NCBI GenBank assembly: GCA_000733915.1
Contig: JPOM01000001.1
Coordinates: forward strand, 496,001 to 560,000
Source: Caulobacteraceae bacterium PMMR1
GTDB taxonomy: Bacteria; Pseudomonadota; Alphaproteobacteria; Caulobacterales; Caulobacteraceae
DNA length: 64,000 bases
Direction: 5' to 3'
The notes beneath the pieces were generated by a model that ran no database searches, had not been told where the DNA came from, and saw only the letters and a program-made list of their open reading frames with translations. Shown piece by piece: positions 57,324 through 64,000 of the stretch (position 1 is its first letter; each line of letters starts with the position of its first letter). A program made the translations under genes and the position numbers.

Positions 57324-58156
57324 TCAGAGCGCGGCGGCCGCCGGGCTGGCGGGCTTGCGCCGGGCGGGATGGACGAGGGCCGTCAGGGGGCGCTCCAGCG
57401 CCGCATAGGCCACGAGGCCCGCCGCGATGCCTGCGGCGACATAGAGCGGCAGCGCTACGGCCGGCAGGCGGTGCGTCAGCGGAGCGAAGAGCTTGACCGC
57501 CAGCGAGATCGCCAGGCCGTGCACGAGGTAGACGGAATAGCTGGCGTCGCCGAGCCTTTTCAGCGCGGGCCAGTCCGGCGTGCGGCCGGCATGATCCACG
57601 GCCAGCGCCCCCCAGACCACCAGCAGGGCGGGCGCGCCTCAGTAGAGCGGCCGCAGCAGGCCGTTGGGGTCGGTCGGGACCCACGAGCTGCACCGCAAAA
57701 AGGCCGACGCCGAGGGCCGCCGCCCCGGCGCCGATCGCCGCCCCCTCGCGCCGCCAGGAAAGGCACCCCGCGTCCAGACTTCCGCGAGCCAGACGCCGGC
57801 GATGAACTCGAGCATCAGCGGGCTCGTATAGGTCTGCAGCGCCTGGCCGGCGGGTCTGGCGAGCGCGCCCGCCACAACGAGCCCGACCGTGACGGCGCTC
57901 AGTGCCATGGCTTGTCTCGCCGCCGGAGGCGAGGCTGCCCAGCTGCTGCACGAACAGCGTGGCCAGGAAGAGCGCAAAGGCGAAGCCGCCGTCCAACAGG
58001 CCCTCGGTGAGCCGCAGTCCGCGCCTGCGGCCGCGCGCGGGGGGCAGGACATAGACGCCCGGCTGCGGCCCCATAGGCTGCCGGCGAGCGGCGGTAGGCC
58101 CGCACCGGCGCGCGGCGCACATAGACCCCGGGCTCGGGGCTTGCGATGGAGGTCAT
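57324..58156 (-). pseudogene. Disrupted acyltransferase-3-like gene, possibly chimeric
   Basis: ATG 58156 overlaps the stop of the export/GH16 gene in ATGA, so a coupled gene did start here (MTSIASPEPGVYVRRAPV). Coding signal then hops frames: FAFALFLATLFVQQLGSLAS near 58.0 kb in one frame, SPLMLEFIAGVWLAEVW near 57.8 kb in another, and a clean acyltransferase-3 C-terminus (LGDASYSVYLVHGLAISLAV) at 57324-57620. At least three frame changes are needed. The usual N-terminal acyltransferase helix is missing, and the start looks like a different membrane protein, perhaps an ExoQ/O-antigen-ligase type. In-frame stops are present, including one at 57639. Confidence 0.6.
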
Positions 58157-59490
58157 GGGCCGAACCGGTACATGCGGATGTAGTCGAGGGAGAACGCGGC
58201 CGGCCAGCGCGTGGTCGCATCCGGCTCGCCGGCCCAGACGCCGCCCACGGCCAGATTGGCCAGGATGTACATGGGCGTGCGCATATCGGCGGGCGTGGCC
58301 GTCCGCAGGGTCTCCACCCCGTCCAGGTAGAACACGACCTCCCGGGCGTCCCAGGCCACGCCATAGGTGTGGAAGCCGCCGTCGGCGGGATGCACCTCCG
58401 TCTTCTTGGTCGGGACATAGTTGGAGTGGATCGTCTGGAAGGCCTTGGTCGGATCGCCGATGCTTTCCATGACGTCGATCTCGGGCGGCCAGCCGCCGCT
58501 CGCGGGCAGGAGCCAAACCGCCGGCCAGAGCCCCTTGCCGGCGGGCAGCTTCACGCGGGCTTCGAAGTAGCCGTACTGCTGGGCGAAGCGACCGCGGGTC
58601 GTGATCAGGCCCGACACATAGGGCAGGCCGAGGGCGGCCTGTTCCACCGGGCTGGCCGGGCGCGCGATTAGGTCCAGGATCCCGTCGTGCAGGCGATAGG
58701 GTTGAAATCCGAACGGCCGTTGCGCCGGGTCGGTCATCTCCGGATCGACGTAGATCTGCCGTTCCTTGTTGCTGGCCAGGGTGCGGACGTCCCGCCCCGT
58801 CTTGCTCCCGTCGCCGAACACCGAGCGCCAGACGCCGTCGCGGTCCTCGGCGTCATGGCCGGTGCGGACGCGGCGAAAGGTTGTGAACTCCTCATCGAAG
58901 GTGAGCACCAGCGGCCGGCCGTCCGGGGCGCGGACCAGGGGCGGGGTCACCGCCGAGCTCGCCGCCCGCGTGCAGCCGGGCAACATCGCCAGTCCCGAGG
59001 CGCAGATGTGGGTGTCCGGCCCCTTCGCCAGGGCCACCGCCTGCATCAGGGTCGTCGGACCCGTCAGGGGGAAGATGCCAGGCGCGTTGACCGCGCCGTC
59101 GACGGTGATGCGCTCGCTCTGGGCGTCCTTCACCGCGACGGCGACCTCGGCGTGCTTGACGTAGCTGGACTCGAGCTTGGTCTGGATGTCGGTCGCGAGC
59201 TGAGCCGTGGTCTTGCCGGCGGCCGGCACCGCTCCGATCAGGGGCATGGTCACGCGGCCGGAGGAGTCGATCTGGACGGTGCGGTTCAGGTCGTTCAGCT
59301 GGAAGACCGAAACGTCCAAGGTGTCGCGCGGTCCGATGCGATAATCCTCGCCGGCCGCCAGCCCCGTACCCCCCTTCAGCGCGGCTGCGGCGAGCGGCGC
59401 GCTGGTCGCCGGGGCGTCGGCGGCGACGGCGGGTCGAGCGAGGGCGGCCAGCGCCAGGCTGGCGGCGGTAATCGTCAGTAGCCGGCTCAT
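58153..59490 (-). CDS. Chimeric protein: polysaccharide-export N-terminus fused to GH16 glycoside hydrolase
   Basis: 445 residues from ATG 59490 with GAAGG eight bases upstream. Residues 1-26 are a signal peptide. About 45-160 is a Wza/GumB-like polysaccharide export domain (YRIGPRDTLDVSVFQLNDL, VTMPLIGAVPAAGKTTAQLA, then the SLBB-like ITVDGAVNAPGIFPLTG). This stops abruptly at ALAKGPD. After CASGLAMLPGCTRAAS, which looks like a buried lipoprotein signal, comes GH16 (VLTFDEEF, GYFEARVKLPAGKGLWPAVW, catalytic EIDVMES near 336-342). GH16 enzymes of this type cleave beta-glucans or succinoglycan-like EPS. The fusion is in frame; it may result from a deletion. Confidence 0.8.
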   Translation of the reverse strand: MSRLLTITAASLALAALARPAVAADAPATSAPLAAAALKGGTGLAAGEDYRIGPRDTLDVSVFQLNDLNRTVQIDSSGRVTMPLIGAVPAAGKTTAQLATDIQTKLESSYVKHAEVAVAVKDAQSERITVDGAVNAPGIFPLTGPTTLMQAVALAKGPDTHICASGLAMLPGCTRAASSAVTPPLVRAPDGRPLVLTFDEEFTTFRRVRTGHDAEDRDGVWRSVFGDGSKTGRDVRTLASNKERQIYVDPEMTDPAQRPFGFQPYRLHDGILDLIARPASPVEQAALGLPYVSGLITTRGRFAQQYGYFEARVKLPAGKGLWPAVWLLPASGGWPPEIDVMESIGDPTKAFQTIHSNYVPTKKTEVHPADGGFHTYGVAWDAREVVFYLDGVETLRTATPADMRTPMYILANLAVGGVWAGEPDATTRWPAAFSLDYIRMYRFGP

Positions 59491-59628
59491 GCTCAGGCCT
59501 TCCAGCATCAGAAAAGACAGGGGTCGGGCGGAACCCGACGCGATCCGAACGCCCGAGCTTTCGCCACTGTTCCACAATCGGGCGACGATTTGTCCAGACG
59601 GCGCCGGCTTGGCCGAGCGGGCCGGGGG

Positions 59629-60708
59629 CTACTGCCAGACCACCTTGGGGTGGGCGCTGCGCCGCTGCAGCCGCTCCACGCCGGCGACCAGGGAGCTGGC
59701 GCCAGAAGCCCAACGGCCAGGCGAGGTGCATGGTCATGGCCGCAGGTCCGGAGGCGAGCACGACGGGGCTGCGGGCCTTTGCCGCCAGCAGCCCGCCCCA
59801 GAGCAGGCACGCCCCGCCCAGATCGCTGCGGGCAGGGCGCCCAGGGGCTGCACGGCCGTGAACGCCGCCAGCGCGACCGCAGGCGCAACCCCCATGGGCA
59901 GGAGCTGGCGAAGCTTCGGCCGGCGACGGTGGCGCAGCAACATGCGCGCGCGGCCCTGGCCGTAGGCGAGGTACTGGCGGAACAGCCCTCGCAGCGTCGT
60001 GCGGGGGTAGTAGGTGATCGTGAGCTCCTGGCTGAGCCAGATCCGCCCGCCCGCCCGGGTCAGGCGGGCGTCGAACTCCGCATCCTCGTTGGCGCGGAAG
60101 CTCTCGTCATAGCCGCCCACGGCGCGGAAGCGCTGCAGGTCGAAGAGCGCGTGGCGGCCGTGATCGACGAAGCGCGAGGCGCCGCCGGTGCGTTGGGCCG
60201 ATCCGCCCACCCCCAGCGCCGAGTTCTGGGCCGCGGCGACCGCGCGCTGGAAGCCCGCCTTGCCCTCGGTCCGTATGGCGACCACCACGGAGGCCGCGCC
60301 GGTGCGCTCGGCCTCGGCGATCAGGCGGGAGACGAAGCCCCGCGGATAGCCGGCGTGGGCGTCGACCCGCACCATCCAGCGCCGCGGCCCGGCGGCCAGC
60401 TGCACCGCACGGTTCACGCCGGCGGCCTGTAGTCTGCGGGGGTTGTCGATCAGGCGCACGCGGGGGTCCCGCCGCGCGATCTCGTCGACGATCTCGCGCG
60501 TGCCGTCGGTGGAGCCGCCGTCGCTGACGACCACGAGGGGCTGGGGCCAGTCGGGATCGTCCAGCAGGTGCGCGATCAGGCCCGCGATGTGCTCCGTCTC
60601 GTTCAGGCAAGGGATGACCGCGACCGCCGGGCCCGGCGCCGGTTCGGCAACGGCCCTGTCCTCCGCGCCAGCCCGCGCCCGCGCGTCCGACGTCGTCTGC
60701 ATCAGCAT
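59629..60708 (-). CDS. Family 2 glycosyltransferase, ExoA-like, with two compensating indels
   Basis: From ATG 60708 (or 60702): GT-A motifs AVAVIPCLNETEHIAGLIAH, VVVSDGGSTDGTREIVDE, VRVDAHAGYPRGFVSRLIAE and ANEDAEFDARLTRAGG, as in ExoA, a succinoglycan glucosyltransferase. C-terminal membrane helices follow. The start frame hits a stop at 59734, but shifting by one base near 59815 gives LLWGGLLAAKARSPVVLASG and LAWPLGFWRQL. A second one-base shift near 59702 in a CCC run returns to the start frame, ending VERLQRRSAHPKVVWQ at 59629. Two opposite homopolymer indels explain this. About 359 residues after correction. Confidence 0.82.
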
Positions 60709-60803
60709 GGGATGGCCCCGCTTACGCGCGCCGCAGCCCCGCTCGGCACGGCTTTGCCGCCGCTAAATCGCCTTGCGGGCTCCGGGTTGCAGGGGCGCTC
60801 AGC

Positions 60804-61010
60804 TCAGCCGCCGCCGCGAGCGGCGTGCACGGCCAGCAGCAGCGCCGCGCAGATCAGGTGCGCCGCCATCCCCGCCAGCCCGAAGGCCGTGGCCAAAGGG
60901 ACGAGGCGCCCCACCAGAAGCGCGAGCGCCAGCCAGACGCCGCCGCTGTAGAGTACGGCCAACACGACGCCGAGCGGCGGACCGGGCGCAGCTTTCTCGA
61001 GCTTGGGCAT
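60804..61010 (-). CDS. Small two-helix membrane protein
   Basis: 68 residues from ATG 61010. Two hydrophobic helices (VVLAVLYSGGVWLALALLVG and ATAFGLAGMAAHLICAALLL) with a Lys/Glu start and a short polar end. It lies between the glycosyltransferase and the next hypothetical gene. No family is recognised, and the ribosome binding site is not clear. Hydrophobic pattern and Met start support it moderately. Confidence 0.5.
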   Translation of the reverse strand: MPKLEKAAPGPPLGVVLAVLYSGGVWLALALLVGRLVPLATAFGLAGMAAHLICAALLLAVHAARGGG

Positions 61011-61076
61011 TAAACGCGCTCGCAGGACGGCAAACGCCCGTTCAACCGGCCTGGGCGCGGAAAGTTGCGCTGGACG

Positions 61077-61382
61077 TCAGGCCGGTACGCCGACCCGCTC
61101 CTTGGCTGAGAGCCGGGCGAGCCGCGCGGGGTCGAGCTGAAGCGCGCGGATCAGGGTCAGCAGGAAGCCGTCGCTGGAGGCCGCCATGCCCTTGAGAAAG
61201 CCCATGGTCAGGGCGGCCGCCTCCTTCAGGGCGAACTCGCAGTCGACCAGCGTGTTGTCGACCAGCGACACGGGCGCGCGACCGCTGAACATCGGCTTGC
61301 ACCGCAGGAAGGTGCAGCCCTCGAAGCTTGCGCCGTCGAGGTCCACGATCTGGTCTGCGAAGTGCTCCCCGCGGTGTCGCAA
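61077..61382 (-). CDS. Hypothetical protein with pentapeptide-like beta start
   Basis: 101 residues, apparently from TTG 61382 (GGGGAG lies after it, not before, so the start is unsure). Residues 8-50 (FADQIVDLDGASFEGCTFLR, FSGRAPVSLVDNTLVDCEF) show the alternating pattern of a short right-handed beta-helix or pentapeptide-like fold. The rest is helical (TMGFLKGMAASSDGFLLTLI). Similar small proteins occur as hypotheticals in related bacteria. Function unknown. It lies 120 bp downstream of tldD. Confidence 0.65.
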   Translation of the reverse strand: MRHRGEHFADQIVDLDGASFEGCTFLRCKPMFSGRAPVSLVDNTLVDCEFALKEAAALTMGFLKGMAASSDGFLLTLIRALQLDPARLARLSAKERVGVPA

Positions 61383-61502
61383 TGCTCAGTCAGCCCCTTG
61401 TGCCCAAGCCTCCTTTACAGAAGCTTCACCATTGGACCGAGGGGCAGGACGCCGCACCTCGCCATCTCCTGTGCATCATTTGTGCGACCTCGGGGCAGAG
61501 GC

Positions 61503-62933
61503 CTAGACCGCCGTGCCCCCGACCGTCAGGCCGCCGATCTTCAGCGAGGGCTGGCCCACGCCCACCGGCACGCCCTGGCCCGACTTGCCGCACACCCCGA
61601 TCCCGGGATCGAAGGCGAAGTCGTTCCCGACCATGCTGACCCTGGTCAGGGCGGTGGGGCCGTCCCCGATCAGGGTCGCGCCCTTCACCGGGTGGGTCAC
61701 CTTGCCGTCCTCGATCAGATAGGCCTCGGTGCACTGGAAGACGAACTTCCCGTTGGTGATGTCCACCTGGCCGCCGCCGAAGTTCGCGCAGTAAAGACCT
61801 CGCTTCGTCGAGGCGATCATTTCGGCCTGTGACGCTGACCCGCCTAGCATGGCGGTGTTGGTCATACGCGGCATCGGCATGTGAGCGTAGGACTGGCGCC
61901 GGCCGTTGCCCGTCGCGGCCAGACCCATCAGGCGCGCGCTCATCCGGTCGTGCATGTAGCCGACCAAGATGCCGTCCTCGATCAGCACGGTGCGCTCCGT
62001 CGGCGTGCCCTCGTCGTCGATGGTCAGGGACCCGCGCCGCTCCGGGATCGTGCCGTCGTCGATGACGGTCACGCCCGTCGCTGCGACCCGGTCTCCGATG
62101 CGGCCGGAGAAGGCGGACGAGCCCTTGCGGTTGAAGTCGCCCTCCAGGCCGTGGCCCACCGCCTCGTGCAGCAGCACGCCGTTCCAGCCCGGCCCCAGCA
62201 CCACGTCCATCTCGCCGGCCGGGCACGCCACCGCGTCCAGGTTGACGAGCGCCTGACGCAACGCCTCGTCCACCTGCGCCTGCCAGCGCTCGGGCCGGAT
62301 CCAGGTCTCAAAGTGCGCCCGCCCCCCCTCGCCGGAGGAGCCCGTCTCCCGCCGGCCGTCCCGCTCCACGGTGACGGAGATGTTGACGCGTGCAAGCGGG
62401 CGGATGTCGCGCAGCAAGGCCCCGTCGGCGCGCACGATCTCGATCACGCGCCGCTCGCCGCTGATGGAGGCGGAGACCTGGACCACCCGGGGGTCGCGCC
62501 CCCGGGCCCAGGCGTCGATCTCCTGCAATAGGGCCGCCTTCTCGCCGAAGGACGGCCGCGCCACCACGTCGTCGTCGCCATAGAGGCGGGCGTTGGTGCG
62601 GCGCGGACCCTCGGCCATGGTCCCGGCGTAGCCCCGCTTGGCGAGAGAGGCGGCGTCGGCGGCGCGCCGGATGGCGGCCTCGGAGACCTCGCTGGCGTGC
62701 GCATAGCCCGCCGTCTCGCCCGCCACGACCCGCAGGCCGAACCCCTCCGTGGTGTCGTAGGCCGCGCTCTTCAGCCGGCCGTCGTCAAAGACCAGGGACT
62801 CGCTCTCCGAGCGCTCGACGAACAGTTCGCCGTCGTCCGCCCCCCTAAGCGCCTCCGCCAGGATCGACTGCGCGCGCTGGGGATCGACCCCCGCTGCGTC
62901 CAGGAGCGAGGGGGCGGGCGTGATGGCGTTCAT
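61503..62933 (-). CDS. tldD: Metalloprotease TldD
   Basis: 476 residues from ATG 62933. The zinc motif is LLHEAVGHGLEGD near residue 256 (HExxxH), with the distal cysteine in the C-terminal DPGIGVCGKSGQG. Other conserved parts are SAYDTTEGFGLRVV, GYMHDRMSARLMGL and FGGGQVDITNGKFVF. TldD works with TldE as a heterodimeric protease that degrades unfolded peptides and processes some RiPPs. No tldE or RiPP precursor is seen nearby. Confidence 0.95.
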   Translation of the reverse strand: MNAITPAPSLLDAAGVDPQRAQSILAEALRGADDGELFVERSESESLVFDDGRLKSAAYDTTEGFGLRVVAGETAGYAHASEVSEAAIRRAADAASLAKRGYAGTMAEGPRRTNARLYGDDDVVARPSFGEKAALLQEIDAWARGRDPRVVQVSASISGERRVIEIVRADGALLRDIRPLARVNISVTVERDGRRETGSSGEGGRAHFETWIRPERWQAQVDEALRQALVNLDAVACPAGEMDVVLGPGWNGVLLHEAVGHGLEGDFNRKGSSAFSGRIGDRVAATGVTVIDDGTIPERRGSLTIDDEGTPTERTVLIEDGILVGYMHDRMSARLMGLAATGNGRRQSYAHMPMPRMTNTAMLGGSASQAEMIASTKRGLYCANFGGGQVDITNGKFVFQCTEAYLIEDGKVTHPVKGATLIGDGPTALTRVSMVGNDFAFDPGIGVCGKSGQGVPVGVGQPSLKIGGLTVGGTAV

Positions 62934-63034
62934 GCGGGTGACTCGGACCTTTCGTTCGCGCCCTTTAGATTGCGGCCCGCCCGCCCTGGGACAAGGGCGT
63001 GCGTCCCCGCGCGGCGCCGCGGCGATGCGGCGGA

Positions 63035-64000
63035 TCAGACGTCCAGGTCCTCGGCGGCGAACTCCGCATTCTCCTGGATGAACTGGAAGCGCGCCTCGGG
63101 CCGGCGGCCCATCAGCTTCTCCACCAACGCCTCCACCGGCTCCTCGGCGCGGGGCAGGGTCACCCGGGCGAGCGTGCGCGTGGCCGGGTTCATGGTGGTT
63201 TCCTTCAGCTGGGCCGGCATCATCTCGCCCAGGCCCTTGAACCGGCTGATGTCGGGCTTTTTGCCCTTGAACAGCGTGGCGATCAGCTCGTCGCGGTGGG
63301 CGTCGTCGCGGGCGTAGGCGACGGTGCAGCCGTGGCTCAGGCGATAGAGCGGCGGCAGCGCCAGATAGAGCCGCCCGGCCCGCACCACCTCCGGCAGGGT
63401 GCGATAGAAGAAGGTGATCAAGAGGCTGGCGATGTGCGCCCCGTCCACGTCGGCGTCGGTCATGATCACCACGCGGTCGTAGCGGAGGTCCTCCTCGCGG
63501 TATCGGCTGCCGCCCTGGACGCCCAGCGCCAGCATGAGGTCCGACAGCTCCGCGTTCTTGGCCAGCTTGTCCGTCGCCGCGGAGGCGACGTTTAAGATCT
63601 TGCCCCGCAGCGGGAGCACCGCCTGGGTCGCGCGGTCGCGCGCCTGCTTGGCGGAGCCGCCGGCGGAATCGCCCTCCACCAGGAAGATCTCCGAGTTCTC
63701 CGCCCCGGTCTTGGAGCAGTCGGCGAGCTTGCCGGGCAGGCGCAGCTTGCGGGTGGCCGAAGCGCGGGCGACCTCGCGGTCCTTGCGCCGCTTCAGCCGC
63801 TCCTCCGCCGTGTCGATCACGAACTGCAGCAGGGCGTTGGCGAGCTTGGGCTGGGCCGTCAGCCAGTGGTCGAGGGGATCGCGCAGCGCCGTCTCGACCA
63901 GCTTCTGCGCCTCCTGCGAGGACAGGCGCTCCTTGGTCTGGCCCTGGAACTCCGGGTTGCGAATGAAGACCGAGATGAGCGCGCCCGCGTGGGCCGCCAC
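63035..64000 (-). CDS. parE: DNA topoisomerase IV subunit B, C-terminal part
   Basis: 321 residues visible; the 5' end lies beyond the window. TOPRIM motifs: FLVEGDSAGGSAKQARDR with the catalytic Glu, VLPLRGKILNV, and VVIMTDADVDGAHIASLL (DxDxD metal site). The end has SRFKGLGEMMPAQLKETTMN and FIQENAEFAAEDLDV. The C-terminal FIQENA and the TOPRIM details favour ParE over GyrB. With ParC it decatenates chromosomes. It ends 101 bp upstream of tldD. Confidence 0.93.
   Translation of the reverse strand: MAAHAGALISVFIRNPEFQGQTKERLSSQEAQKLVETALRDPLDHWLTAQPKLANALLQFVIDTAEERLKRRKDREVARASATRKLRLPGKLADCSKTGAENSEIFLVEGDSAGGSAKQARDRATQAVLPLRGKILNVASAATDKLAKNAELSDLMLALGVQGGSRYREEDLRYDRVVIMTDADVDGAHIASLLITFFYRTLPEVVRAGRLYLALPPLYRLSHGCTVAYARDDAHRDELIATLFKGKKPDISRFKGLGEMMPAQLKETTMNPATRTLARVTLPRAEEPVEALVEKLMGRRPEARFQFIQENAEFAAEDLDV

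Overview
The window is GC-rich chromosomal DNA (about 70% G+C by eye) from an alphaproteobacterium, most like Caulobacterales (Caulobacter/Phenylobacterium type). The main evidence is a CtrA master regulator with TTAA half-sites and three GANTC (CcrM) sites upstream, divergent from fliI-fliJ. It is supported by a SapC-family protein, a PhaR regulator, a MetH split into two genes, and the miaB-phoH-ybeY-corC-lnt order. I see no rRNA, tRNA, CRISPR array, insertion sequence or phage gene. The content is mostly core chromosome, with one rearranged exopolysaccharide patch near 57.3-60.7 kb.

Layout. 0-6 kb: DUF423 protein, a coupled three-gene operon (DUF7064/7065-like, aminoglycoside-phosphotransferase-like, unknown), SapC-like protein, and a RimB-RimK fusion. 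6-13.5 kb: small proteins, a lone SsuB/TauB-type ABC ATPase, a class A penicillin-binding protein, an ABC-F ATPase and transketolase. 13.6-32.5 kb is almost entirely minus strand. In transcription order it holds an ArsR-methyltransferase regulator, metF, metH part 1, a 122-residue unknown, metH part 2, ycgN, cystathionine beta-synthase, a cystathionine gamma-lyase/synthase, phaR, a 41-residue protein, a PYROXD2-like oxidoreductase, moeB/thiF, miaB, phoH, ybeY, corC and lnt. 32.6-43.4 kb: mlaA, mlaC, ettA, a TPR lipoprotein, ispE, glnK-amtB, a PAS hybrid histidine kinase and an ExbD/TolR protein. 43.5-48.8 kb: quinone oxidoreductase, HSL-type esterase, TetR regulator, NDUFA9-like protein and a MltB-type transglycosylase. 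48.9-51.6 kb: ctrA and fliI-fliJ. 51.7-57.3 kb: SDR, DUF1232, an SPFH remnant, an aldo/keto reductase, a winged-helix regulator with a membrane protein, and thiC behind a TPP riboswitch. 57.3-60.7 kb: an exopolysaccharide glycosyltransferase, an export-protein/GH16 chimera and a wrecked acyltransferase. 61-64 kb: small proteins, tldD and the 3' part of parE.

How the genes work together. The metF/metH/cbs/cgl block covers methyl-tetrahydrofolate supply, methionine synthesis and reverse transsulfuration. It is headed by an ArsR-methyltransferase fusion with a perfect 16-bp palindrome in its own promoter. The promoter spacing predicts a leaderless mRNA. A second autoregulated unit is the winged-helix regulator with its membrane protein: a promoter with 17-bp spacing sits between two copies of CTTTCC-N5-GGAAAG.

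A caution on sequence quality: at least six genes (ABC ATPase, ABC-F, transketolase, TPR lipoprotein, glycosyltransferase, acyltransferase) are broken by single-base indels, mostly in G/C homopolymers. Transketolase is normally needed, so many of these are probably assembly errors rather than real decay. The most interesting signals are the RimB-RimK fusion, the uncharacterised protein coupled between the two MetH halves, the two self-regulated promoters, and the export/GH16 chimera.
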